This document shows, piece by piece, positions 42,001-52,782 of a stretch of 64,000 nucleotides of DNA. This stretch comes from Mixophyes australis (taxonomy: Eukaryota; Chordata; Amphibia; Anura; Limnodynastidae): contig JAVHZZ010000003.1 in assembly GCA_036250195.1 (NCBI GenBank), forward strand, positions 17,624,504 through 17,688,503, written 5' to 3'. The position numbers and the translations under genes are program-made. How positions within the stretch are numbered: the first letter of the stretch is position 1; every line of letters begins with the position of its first letter. A model generated the notes under the pieces. The model saw nothing but the letters and a program-made list of their open reading frames with translations. It searched no databases and had not been told where the DNA came from.

Positions 42001-44057
42001 ATCCTTTGTGTGTGATAATATGCATAGCACTAGTAACAGTACAGATAATGTATATACAGATGTATACGCCAGGAAATAAAGTTAAGAAGGTAGACTTAAC
42101 CAAATGTGCAGGTATGATATGGAATAAATCAAGTAATCAAGAAGAATGTGTGATGGTAGATGTAGGAACAGGAAGTAGTAGAAGAATGATTCCATATCCC
42201 TGTTGTAAGTTAAACTTTAAATTTACTTGTAGCCATGGGTTTGTAGAAACAGCAGGGAGGAATGAACCCCATCATTTTTGGGCACCAGGGGAAAATGATA
42301 CTATGACCATGACTAATAGTACTCCCATCATATGCTGCAATAAACCATTTATCAAATTAAAAGGGTATACTCAAGCCTGCATAGAAGCCCTCAAGTGTGT
42401 AAATGGCTCCAATAATAATACAGTACCTATAGGAAGGGCGTGGAAGGGAATAGGGGATTTGATGATGATGTGTACCAACAGTACTGAGATACCAGGGGAG
42501 TATGTACTCATGAAAAGACTATACATATTAGACCTCAAGCCAAGAGTCATAAATGATACTCTAATCAAGGTGTCCTCTACTTGCAGAAATATAGGCACTA
42601 GGAAATATGCAACCCAGCACACTTTCAATATCACATTCCCTCTTGATCCCATGTGCCAAAATAGGAAGAAAAGGGAGTGGTATGATACATTATTGGGGGC
42701 AACAGGTACTGGAATGGGGGTACTTAACAGTATAGACATAGAAACATTGAGTAATAAGATGAGTGCAGCAGGAGAAGATATAAACAAGGTAATCACCATG
42801 CAGGCACAGTGGATGCCTACAGTTTTCCCGCCTTTGCAGAAACTAATATTATGGGACAAAGAATATTTACAAATATTTAATGCAACATTTTTCAATTCCT
42901 TAGGAATAGATGTAAATATCTCCTTGATGTTTAACTGGACTGAATGCTCAATTAAGACACTGTATCAGAAAATACAAAAGAGTAACGCTCAAACTCAATT
43001 AATGACTAACAATGAACTGGTATATAGAAATATGTTTAATGTAGCTACGCAGCTATGGATTCAAACTGATGGAATGGGTGTGAAGTGTACAGAAAACTGG
43101 TGCATAGGAAGTTTTTAGACATACAGTATACTGAGGACTGAGATAATGTGTAAATTCCTCATATTGCCTGTCCCACTCTATGCCCAGATCGGTGGAACAC
43201 AATTATGGACCCCGCAGATAAGAGGGGAGTATATAGATGATAATAACAACACACATAACTTAGGATTGTGTTCAAATACAGACAATGGAATAGTGTGCTC
43301 TCAAAACACTCAAGTTTATGAACCTTGTAAGCTAGAACATCCAACTAGTGTCTGTAATTGGGAGCTCCATGACAGGAGAAATGATATGTTTATAGAAGTA
43401 GCACCACAAATAGTGTGTTTAGTAACCCATGATAAACAAACTATAGAAATGTATAACTTGACTAACCCATTTTCAGGATGTATCCAAAATGTTACTCATC
43501 TAATATGGAGGAATGAGACTTATATATTCTATAATGATAGGGGAGACAATATATATCAGCAATTTATCCCAATTAAACTACCCTCCTATAACTTGTCTAT
43601 TAATCTTCAGGGGATAATCAATGCTATAAACAACACCCAGCTCCTGGCAGAACATTTGGCACAGGTAAACTATTCAGCTAATCATGCACAAATGCAGACA
43701 GTAATAGAAGCACGGGAAATAAAATATGTAGCTCGTCAATTAAAAGATATTCTGCAACACCATTGGTGGGATGTGTTTATAGGTAATTCCCCCACTGCAA
43801 CAGGTATTTTTAAGGTAATGCTCCATCCAATACTGGTTTTGATCCTGTTGATTGTGTGGAATTGTTATTTGTCCTGTAAGTTTAGGAAAATGGTTAATCA
43901 GGCCATGACTCCGGTACCAACATATTTTAATCAAACTCAAAAAGTATGTACCTCATGTAAACGGAATAACCCCTATCAAGCAAAAATAACATGTGTATAC
44001 TGCAGTGAAATACTGCTAGGGAAAGAAAAAATGATGCGAGGATACTTTCTCTTGTGA
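41997..44057 (+). pseudogene. ERV-2 env, one in-frame stop
   Basis: One reading frame of 687 codons including the stop, broken only by TAG at 43116-43118. Before the stop (373 codons): a hydrophobic N-terminus consistent with a signal peptide, many N-glycosylation sequons, a cysteine-rich surface part and a furin-type site RKKR at residues 223-226, followed by a Gly-rich hydrophobic segment (LLGATGTGMGVLNSID) suited to a fusion peptide. After the stop (43146-44057): more sequons and cysteines, a membrane anchor (VMLHPILVLILLIVW), then a tail of about 60 residues with two CxxC pairs (CTSC, CVYC). The surface subunit is short (about 225 residues) and the post-cleavage part long (about 460), unlike ordinary gammaretroviruses and closer to epsilon-type Env proportions. 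No CX6CC motif was spotted. As it stands the protein would end before the anchor. Confidence 0.88.
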
Positions 44058-44187
44058 ATGATCAATTCTCTATCCACATGGAGATTTTAGGTCAAAGTCT
44101 GGGTAAATGTAGCTTGAGACCAGGTAGCCCTGTATCATGACATGATAGGAAGGGTCAGGAAACACATGTATATTTGTTTAATGTAAT

Positions 44188-44200
44188 AAAAAGAGGGGAT
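44188..44200 (+). promoter_or_regulatory. Polypurine tract of ERV-2
   Basis: AAAAAGAGGGGAT directly before the 3' LTR start TGTGAGGG. This is the expected position and composition for the plus-strand primer. Confidence 0.9.
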
Positions 44201-44630
44201 TGTGAGGGTATACAATAATTGATAGTTATTAAGATGTACAAATATATGTGAAATGCCTTAAAAACTATACAGGACTATGCTTTAAAGAAAAAAAACAGAT
44301 GCTTCCTATGGAACAGACAGCAGCAGGATGCCAGACTGAAGGAAGCAGCTGGCAGGAAAAGCATGTAATGCTGAACAGAAGATGTGGCCTTATATGTATA
44401 TTTGCTGAGCTAAAGAGATTTCCTTATATGTCCTTGTCGTTAACCAGTTAATGCTGGTCACTATGTATAAATAAAGGATCAGCTTGCATAGACTCTCAGA
44501 GCTGATTTTGAAACTGCAACACCTTGTTTGTGTTTCATTTCTCCACTTTGCTGTCGACGGCAAAATACCACATAGGAAATCAGGTTATCAGAGATTGATA
44601 GTAGGGGCACCAAGCCTCGGTACCCCGACA
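44201..44630 (+). repeat. 3' LTR of ERV-2
   Basis: 430 bp, TGTGAGGGTATA...TACCCCGACA. About 97.9% identical to the 5' LTR (substitutions near positions 12, 77, 84, 177, 193, 294, 305, 357 and 428 of the LTR). Contains the same TATA box and AATAAA. Confidence 0.95.
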
Positions 44631-46029
44631 AGGCGGAAGGTAAGAGCTGCAGCATACGTGAGATTACCAGGATCCTAGTAATAGAAGTGCTATTACAATC
44701 TGTGAGCGCTGTTACATTTATTGTATGTTACAGTGATGCCTGTTTTATACTCACATCATTACCCAGCATTAAACGTCTGTAAATGGCTCCGTTAAAGGGC
44801 AGTTGACACAATATTTCTGGAAGCCAGCTTTTGAAAAGGAGTGATAAATTAAGGAGAATAAGGATCATTAATATGCCACGCATCAGTCAATACCATCTCC
44901 TTACCAAGACGGCAAACGCCCAACCTTCTCACAGAGCCGCTGCTCCCTCCACCTATTAAGGTACCCATCCAATACATTGTTGAAGTGTCCCAAGCATACA
45001 ACCACATTTCTTGAGCTATTATATAGAGGAGGAATGTCGGCCCCAATAGTCACTACCAAGAAAGATATTATAGTGCACCCAAAAAAAACATAGTGCCCAG
45101 CTGGGTCTATCTAAACCTTTTCCAGAGCTACCACAAACGTTAACATATTATTATCAACAGGCCTCTTGAGATTGCAGTGTGGGAGCCATGGTAAGCCCAC
45201 CCTACTGATGGCTTCTATTAATGACAGAGTCGGCCTCCTACCGAGTGTGTCTCAGTTAAACAGGTTATGTCAGTGTTGTACTATTTCAGTTGTCTTGGAC
45301 CATGACTGATTGACTTTATCATTTCACTCTCAAACATTCCAGGTCAAAGACCTACCTGTGTTTTTGTGTGCTTGTTGGTCCAGCATGAACTTGTATATAA
45401 TAAGCAAAGGGTCTATACAGAATATAAAATGCAAACTCAGTGGCCCCACCCAATCCTCTCCATTGTACTCACAAAGCCAACAGCAGATAAGAGAAAGATC
45501 CCAACATACATGATACAGCAATACCTTATGACAAAAAAATAATATTTCTAGAGTTAATGTGTATGTTCTCAAACAATAAATCCAATGTCTGAACAAGAGT
45601 ATCCCAATCAAAATAACATTCTTTCATCCTATACACCTTCTCCTACATATGGCATATTGCCACCCATAGCAATTTACTTACTATCCATTGTAACCTTAAA
45701 CAAACTAATACCCCCACCGTGTATATTCAAACCCAGAAAGAGAAAAAATGTAGAAAGAGGAATCTAAAACAAAAGAACCCCTTTACACCACACTCCCACT
45801 CTACAATGAGAGGGTGAGAAATCAAACAAATAGAAATACAAGAAATCTAAAGGACAGAGTCTATGCATTTTAGCAAGGTCTCCCCTGCAATATAACCTTT
45901 CAAGCAAATGTATTATTAAGGCATAAACATTGCCCTTGTATTAATCGTTAAGCAAACTCTAATATACCCATAAATACATAACAGCATACCATAGTAAAAG
46001 ATAAAAGGAGTAAAAAAACAATAAACACT
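44631..46029. other. No clear feature
   Basis: About 1.4 kb without convincing genes. Short frames on both strands lack family resemblance. Some of it may be untranslated sequence of the LINE whose ORF1 fragment lies at 46030-46860, but I cannot show this. Confidence 0.45.
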
Positions 46030-46860
46030 ATGGGTAAAGGATACTCCTCCTGAAATTAGATTTGAATCATGAGTCCACCTATATTATTGAGATCATGTTT
46101 GTAAATCCATATAACTGTAAATTACACTCTTTCTTGAGATCTTGGTTGTTGGCAGCCTCCAAGCCACTGCATCGCCCCTCTCTAGGAGTAATAAAGAAGT
46201 GTGTACTTTCATCCACCACTACACATAATAGAGCAGAAAATAACATTGAGAAAGGTCATTGCAAGTCGCTCAATCTGCGCGTAACCTGTATAAATTGTGA
46301 GCAAAGTCTGGTAAAACAGATATATTTTGAAATTTTCAGATTTCAACAGGCCCCTTTGGCAAAACATCCCTGTCATTTTAGTGCAAAAAAAATGGAGATT
46401 AATGTACTAGATGAAACTCCTGGTTCAGGAGGCTGAGGCAGGAACTGAAAAGAACTTTCAATTGCAAATTGAGGGGTGTATGCCTCTTTACTGAAATGAG
46501 CAAACCATCATTCCAAAACTGTTTCAGGAAAAGATCCTTCTACTTTTTCAGGTAGACACACAAATATGATGTTATTTCTTTAAAGGCGACCTTCCAGGTC
46601 TCACAACTTTTGTTTACAAGTGTTGCAGAGGTAAACTGTTGATTTCTTCTTTCATAGGAGAGTGCTGTCCTCCAAATTGCAGTTACGCTGCTCCACTTCC
46701 CTCACTCTTTCAATTATTTTCTGGAGATGTTGCCTAATCAAGAAAAAATCGAAGTGAATTTCACCAAATTTGTCCATTAGTTATTTTTCAGAGGACTCAA
46801 TAAGCATCAAGACCTGTTGCAAAAACATTTAGCATTCGGAAGTATCTCAGGATTTTGTGA
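46030..46860 (-). pseudogene. L1/Tx1 ORF1 protein remnant
   Basis: On the minus strand a coiled-coil-like segment (RQHLQKIIERVREVEQRN, near 46740-46690) leads into the L1 ORF1p RNA-binding region: DLEGRL-RNNI near 46600-46570, LPEKVEGSFPETV near 46545-46505, then HFSKEAYTPQFAIE near 46485-46440 and PPEPGV. This is the layout of L1-type ORF1 proteins (DLE.R.RRNN..I.GLPE). Stops and shifts interrupt it many times. The plus-strand frame at 46062-46436 is its shadow. Confidence 0.65.
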
Positions 46861-46888
46861 TGGAGCAAGAGGCTGTTTAGGAAGAGCA

Positions 46889-47066
46889 GGGGGTAAATGT
46901 ATCAAGCTGAAAGTTTTCCTGCGGGTTTCAAAAGTGGAGATGTTGCCTATAGCAACCAATCAGATTCTAGCTATCATTTTGTAGAATGTACTAAATAAAT
47001 GATAGCTAGAATCTGATTGGCTTTTCAAACCCGCCGGAAAACTCTCAGCTTGATACATTTACCCCC
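46889..47066. mobile_element. Palindromic MITE, family with 48959-49133
   Basis: 178 bp. Ends GGGGGTAAATGTATCAAGCT and complement. The core (TAGCAACCAATCAGATTCTA, then TAAATGATAGCTAGAATC) is shared with the MITE at 48959. A CCAAT box (ACCAATCAG) is present in both arms. The target duplication is unclear here. Confidence 0.85.
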
Positions 47067-48958
47067 AGGTGTTGCTTAAGAGCTATTGGATGGAGAAGAT
47101 CTTACATATCTTTCAAGTTCCGCCACTGAGGCTACAGCATGTTTTGTTTTGCCCATCACTGAACAATATGGTACTGACTAGAGAAAAGAGAGAAAAGTGA
47201 AAAGAAGGTGGAGGAGTGGAGTCCTCTAACCTAGACCCTCTGCCTAGTGTTAAACATACCACTAAAGACATGTCACCCACAACATAGACTGCCCCTTAGC
47301 CGCCACCCACTGTGGATAAAAGAGTATATCTCAATAACCTTCATACTCCTGCAGCCATAGCAGAAAAGTATAAAAGCTAAAACGGGCAGTCAGAAAAAAT
47401 ATTTTTCTTATACAAACATTTCCCTTTCTGATCTTCCTGAAAATATGCTCTTGTTGTATAAATAATAAGGCAGCAACATTTACGCTAACTGAGAGTAAAT
47501 GATATAAAGAGTTACCCATTTATGATCAGGCAGAAAAGTAATATCTGCTATATTGATTGCTATTCTATAGGAGGATGATTAATAGTTCAGCAGTTGTTTA
47601 TAGTCAGTAGATTTATTATATGATGCAGTATATTCACCAAGTAATGAACTGACAGGGATATATAAAACAATGCAGTCTGAAGTGGCCACTTCACAAATAA
47701 GCGAGCTTACTAATTAGACAGTTGCCAAAGCAGAGTGACTCCACCATGACTGATTACAGGCAGTAGTAGTTTCTGGAGCCCTGGTAATCCTCCTGCCAGT
47801 GAATAGAATACAAATGGTAACTCCAATGTGTTGTTCCAACATATGTGCTCAGGCAGCCATTGAGACAGCTTGGATTTAGAGTCGAGATGAGGATTTGCAG
47901 ACCTTTCATGGGCAATATCTGGGGCAGCAGACAGTCTCCAAGCAAGAGAGCAAGGGGTACCCTTTAAGGAGTTCTGCACTCACTCCCCATACACAAGTCC
48001 CGCTCTGGATGAACACAGGGATGGTCTTTTGTGTAAGATGAAAAGAGGAAGTTCACTTTTTCTTGGATTTTGCTTTTATTTTAATGATTGACACAACTTC
48101 CACCCTCACCCACCCCTTCCCTCGGCTGCTACTTTAGTGTCTTTTTGTGAGATTGGTGACTTGTGTCATTAGATATTTGGAAACATTGAGCCACCCCAGT
48201 GCTCTTACCTGAGTTAGATTCCAGATCACTATTATCATCAGTAGCCAGTTCTGAGCTATTCTGGAAGTGCTGATTTATGAGTGCAGCGTTTTTGTAGATA
48301 TCTGCTCTTCTTTTGCTGATGACAATGATAGTTATATTTGGAAAGCTCCTGTGTCCCAGAAATCCCCAGATCTCATTTGTAGTAACTGCAAACCTTGTCC
48401 AATCTGTTTTTGATCTATTTCAAGTCGTCTGCACATTTCTAGAATTCTGTCTCTATTTTGTAACTTCAAAAGTTTACTCCGTGTTACTCAGATTTCTCCA
48501 GGTATATTCAAGAGAGGAAAATGTCACAGGATAAATTCAGCAGATTAAACTATTGATACAATTTTTTTGACAGCAACTCCCATTTGGATTGCAAAGTTTT
48601 CAGTTGGGTATGAAGATGACAATTTGTTTCAGGTTAGTAAGTTCCATCTTAGAAATGACAGCAGTAAAAGTAACTAAGAGTAGAATTATTTAGGATTTCA
48701 CTTGATGTGCGGTATTATCCAGGGGTGGAAAATTTGTTTTTCTTACAGATAACAACTGCATGATCCTACTGTATACTCTTGTACCATTCAGCTCCTCATA
48801 ATTTTTGGTTTCGCAAAACACTTAATTGTTACTTTAAATTGATAGTTTGAGGTCTGCATAGAATTGACATGGTTGAACTAAGTAGATAAACAGGTTGACA
48901 TGTTTTCTGTAAAATCTTCAAATTAATTTTTGTTTTGATCCACTTGTAACCATTCTAA

Positions 48959-49133
48959 GGGCTAGATTTACTAAACTGCGGGTTTGAAAAAGTGGGGATG
49001 TTGCCTATAGCAACCAATCAGATTCCAGCTATCATTTTGTAGAAGGTACTAAATAAATGAAAGCTAGAATCTGATTGGTTGCTATAGGCAACATCCCCAC
49101 TTTTTCAAACCCGCAGCTTAGTAAATCTAGCCC
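48959..49133. mobile_element. Palindromic MITE with TAA target duplication
   Basis: 175 bp with long terminal inverted repeats (GGGCTAGATTTACTAA... and complement, continuing through GCGGGTTTGAAAAAGTGGGG). TAA flanks both sides (48956-48958 and 49134-49136). Copy A has the unoccupied site CATGCTAAGTGTCC at about 11731. A TAA duplication points to the PIF/Harbinger group. Confidence 0.93.
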
Positions 49134-49533
49134 TAAGTGTCCTTTAAAGAACTTTATTCCTACCAAAATATTTTTATAAGAGCTCAATTTACTAACCACA
49201 CGTTTGCACCTCTGCATTAGCAGCAGAGAAGCCAAACATAATAGTATGAAAAACAAAATTACATTTAACTGTACTGCAAAACACTATTAAATTATTGTCC
49301 TATAAACTCCAATATTATAGAGCTGCTCCTGACAGATTGTTTTCTTTCTATCTAAAGATATTTAATGCTTTGATAAGTATGTAAATAATAATTTAAACAG
49401 TATTGCAGTCAAACTATGGTATCTAAATTGTTACTTTACAGCTGCTGTTCAACTGCCATTTATATTACAGCCTATGTCTGCTGTCAGCTTACTGTTTACA
49501 TAGGATCCAATAGTGATTGTTGTATAAAATGTG

Positions 49534-50439
49534 TTAACGAAGATCGATTTTCCTTACCCAGCAGAGAACAGCAAGAATGGAGCGTTTCAGATTTCTGTTG
49601 CTGACTATTAACATAACCGAGTGCAGACTTGGGTAGGAAACATAGGAAATATAGCACAGATATTTGTATATTGGACTTTGTAACTGGGAGGTAAAAGGCC
49701 ACAAGATTAGACCTGTAAAAAAGAGGACATAAAAGAACAGAAAAGAGGCCATATTTACAAGAGCCATTATGTGGGCAGCAAGTTGAGGTTTTTTGAATCC
49801 CGAATCTTTGCTGCTCATATTCCTGGTGTGTTTTATGAGTGAAAAAATCAGAAGAGAAATGGCTGCACCAAATATGAGGAAGGGTATGAAGGATCCTCCA
49901 AAGTTGATGATGATTAAATTGAAGTAATTTATTTCAAGAGTTATATTTCTATCATAAGTACCATTGATGAAATGTGTAGAATTCATGTGACGTACTGAGT
50001 ACACAAACCATACACAGGGCAGACTGCAGAGAACAGACACCATCATTGACGATAGAAGCAGCCATGGAACCAACCTGGAGATGTTCATCTTAAGTCTCAG
50101 GAATAATCTGTTGCTGTAGTTTGTGATCTTTACACAGTAGAACACACAGAGCACGGTGCCCCACCACAGGCTGCAGAGCTCTACAGATAATGTTACAATT
50201 GCCAAATATTCAAAACTATTTTTAACTAGATTTGCAATCTCAGCATCAAATAGCCATAAAATTAGAAGAATGATCCTCACCGCCCCCAGGCTGGTCACAA
50301 TAATGTCCACAGTTTGTAGAGTTTGACACTTCTGCCACCACATTAAGTTTTTTGTCACTATAAATACATTGAGAATCAATCCGATGACCATCAACGTGTA
50401 AAGTGCAATTAATAACAAAAGTAAAGTTGTGTAATCCAT
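49534..50439 (-). CDS. Taste receptor type 2 (bitter receptor), TAS2R gene B
   Basis: Intronless seven-helix receptor, 301 residues from the preferred Met at 50439 (an in-phase Met 19 codons upstream at 50496 also exists, as in gene A). It keeps the family marks: TM1 GLILNVFI, R55 in TM2 with LILW, FYCVKI in TM3, KHTRNM after TM5, AHIMALVNMASFLFFY in TM6, YPSLHSVMLIVSNRNLK in TM7, and the three loop-2 sequons N153, N159 and N165. About 47 of 301 residues differ from gene A. They are concentrated around TM2 end, loop 1, early TM3, loop 2 and the TM6-TM7 region, while the intracellular faces are nearly identical. It arose with gene A in the segmental duplication. Ligand unknown. Confidence 0.93.
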   Translation of the reverse strand: MDYTTLLLLLIALYTLMVIGLILNVFIVTKNLMWWQKCQTLQTVDIIVTSLGAVRIILLILWLFDAEIANLVKNSFEYLAIVTLSVELCSLWWGTVLCVFYCVKITNYSNRLFLRLKMNISRLVPWLLLSSMMVSVLCSLPCVWFVYSVRHMNSTHFINGTYDRNITLEINYFNLIIINFGGSFIPFLIFGAAISLLIFSLIKHTRNMSSKDSGFKKPQLAAHIMALVNMASFLFFYVLFFTGLILWPFTSQLQSPIYKYLCYISYVSYPSLHSVMLIVSNRNLKRSILAVLCWVRKIDLR

Positions 50440-52500
50440 ATTTTCTTTCTCAGAATGATGTAATTTTGTCAGAGATTCATTATAACCACCCAGCACTGTA
50501 CTTCTTGTTTATTCTGGATGAGACAGGCTGCTGTGTGACATGAGATGATATTGAGCTAAAATTAAACATAGAACTGCTTTCTATAAGTTTTGCATGATAT
50601 TTGGTTACTGATCTCCAAGTACGTAAATCATTGAGAATGAAATTGAATTTAATCATTTTCATAACTCTCAGCAGTGTGACAATCTTCTCTGTTACATATC
50701 TGGTAAAGCACCTGATAGCTTTGGAGATATAAAAATGATGTTTAACTGCAATATACAATATATACTTCAATGCACTATTTATCTATTATAATACTTACTT
50801 TTATATTTTATTTATAGCCAATAAGCAAAAGATTCAAGATTACAATGGAAATTAAAGGACAGATTATTTTTTAATTTCTTATTTAAAAAAAACACTGACA
50901 ATTGTGGATCCCTGTAAGTTCTAGTCCTAAATAGATGTATAGGAATAGGTTACAATGAATAGATACACTTGATTGTAAACCTTTAGCTTTAATAATCATA
51001 TAAATGTAATGACCCTGAGTGTTCATGGGAACCTAAGTGTTTAAAAACCAGGTGTATCTTTGACCATCTGGCTCCTGCCTGAAGGTGTCTGGGCTACATT
51101 TTCAGTATTAAATTTAAGGCATAGTTCATATGTCCTTGAGTCCCATTTTTCCCCCATCCACTATAACACATTGGAACTACCTTACAGAATCACCAGTGAA
51201 ATAATTAGTGCCACCTATAAATCTTTTAAGATGTGTCCATCAGTAATTACTACACCTGTGCTCCAGCTCGGGGATATTGAAAACTTGCCCTATTAGGAGG
51301 CAGTGAGGACTCAATTTGGGAAACACTGATTTAGAAGAAGGCAAGTGCCAGTAGCCCCAACCAGAGAAGCAGAAAAGGGGGTAGTGGGAATATCAGAGCT
51401 AAGTGAATCTAAGCAGGACAGCAGTGGTGTGAGAATCAGCACTGTTTTGAAAATTAAGCCCAAATTGGTCCCAAGACAGAGGCATGGTAATCACAGATAT
51501 AGCAGATGGATTTCAGAAGAACAACAATGGAGGAAAAAAACGTGGAGATCCCAGATATTTGTTTGTTTCTTATGCCCGGTGCGCCTCATCAGCTACCATA
51601 CAAGAGAGAGACCAGCAGGAGCCGAGGGAAGTAGTTATCCCTTTTTGTACATTTTAGAAGGGAAGGTGAAGAGCCTGGGTTAAATTGACACTGTTGCTTT
51701 AGAATCTAGAGAAAAATAGAGAAGGTTGACTTGGGTTTTAGGCATTGGAGTGCAGAGGAGGATCTAACAACATGTTTAAAAACTACAGAGGAGGCGTTAT
51801 AGGTTAAGGACCTGAGAGGTTCATATAGACTCTTTGTGCAGAAGATTCAAGAGGCTTGTATCCAATGTCTATGCAGGACTCTCAGCGAGTGAGTAAGGGA
51901 AAAGTGGACTCTTACTTTGGCCCTGGATGAACCATAATCAGGAAGCCCCACTGAAACCAGAATAACACCTTGTTTTAAATTCTTGTTATTGTAAAAGATG
52001 GGAGCTGGACACACTCTCGCCTCTCATGGAAATGTTTCTCTGATCACTCACAAATATGGGTTTTTAGAATGCCTTACAATTGCTCAAAGTAAATCATTGA
52101 AATTTCAACTGTTTTACAAACAAATAATATACATTCATACAAGATGATGATCACAAAATTTTTCTTTTATATAGCTTTCTTATCTTTTTTTTCAGGACAG
52201 CAATAATATTTAAACAGTACAATTCTCACTTGACAATCTCTAGCACTAATTTACAATAGTTTCACTCTCTATTAGGTCAGTCATCTTGTCCACCACCGTT
52301 TACCCAGTGCACAGAAAACACTAAATTTTAAAGTCTAAACTCCTTGCCAGATCTAGCTTGATTGACAGATGTCAAACCCAATGCAACAAAATACGAGGTT
52401 AATTTCACTTCCAATAGTCTGTACCTCATTTCCCACAGCGTGGATAGAAAAGTATGTTAAAATTGTGTATTTTTTTGTGATGATGTTTAAACTGGTATAT

Positions 52501-52782
52501 TCATCATCATCATCACCATTTATTTATATAGCGCCACTTATTCCGCAGTGCTGTACAGAGAACTCATTCACGTCAGTCCCTGCCCACATTGGAGCTTACA
52601 GTCTAAATTACCTAACAAACACAAACAGACAGACATAGAGAGAGACTAGGTACAATTTAATAGCAGCCAATTAACCTACTAGTATGTTTTTGGAGTGTGG
52701 GAGGAAACTTTAACACCCGGTGGAAACCCAGGCAAACACGGGGAGAACATACAAACTCCACACAGATAGGGCCATGGTCGGG
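52501..52782 (-). mobile_element. tRNA-headed SINE, head truncated, L2-type tail
   Basis: Minus-strand SINE body present only in copy B. On plus it starts with (TCA)n, then CCATTTATTTATATAGCGCC, CATTGGAGCTTACAGTCTAA, TTTTTGGAGTGTGGGAGGAAA, AACACGGGGAGAACATACAAA and stops at GGTCGGGA, just short of the tRNA-like head of this family. Its tail is very similar to the 3' end of the L2 LINE at 16779. Confidence 0.8.

Larger units (their letters stand above)
36214..44630 (+). mobile_element. ERV-2: endogenous retrovirus with both LTRs and an env frame
   Basis: 8.4-kb provirus: 5' LTR, tRNA-Pro primer site, gag matrix piece, an internal stretch with a second leader-like region, gag late-domain piece, pol without RT palm or integrase core, env with one stop, polypurine tract, 3' LTR. 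The LTRs differ at about 9 of 430 positions (2.1%), so the insertion is young relative to ERV-1. Flanks GGGC (36210-36213) and AGGC (44631-44634) could be a 4-bp target duplication with one change, but this is not secure. Confidence 0.93.
47400..52490. repeat. Segmental duplication, copy B, proximal part
   Basis: Co-linear with copy A at 9930-15540 (see landmarks there). It contains TAS2R gene B and a MITE absent from A. It is contiguous through to 52490, where copy A has ERV-1 and copy B has a SINE. By eye the non-coding similarity is about 85-90%. No other gene is supported in it: a frame at 51345-51683 parallels 14404-14736 in A, but the changes do not favour synonymous sites. Confidence 0.92.

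Noticed and set aside
42371..42895. 174-codon minus-strand frame
   Set aside because: Antisense to env. The env frame has signal, furin site and sequons.
36210..44634. 4-bp target duplication of ERV-2 (GGGC/AGGC)
   Set aside because: Only 3 of 4 bases agree and no empty site is available in the window, so it is left as a possibility only.
46062..46436. 124-codon plus-strand frame
   Set aside because: Antisense to the L1 ORF1p remnant and without family resemblance.
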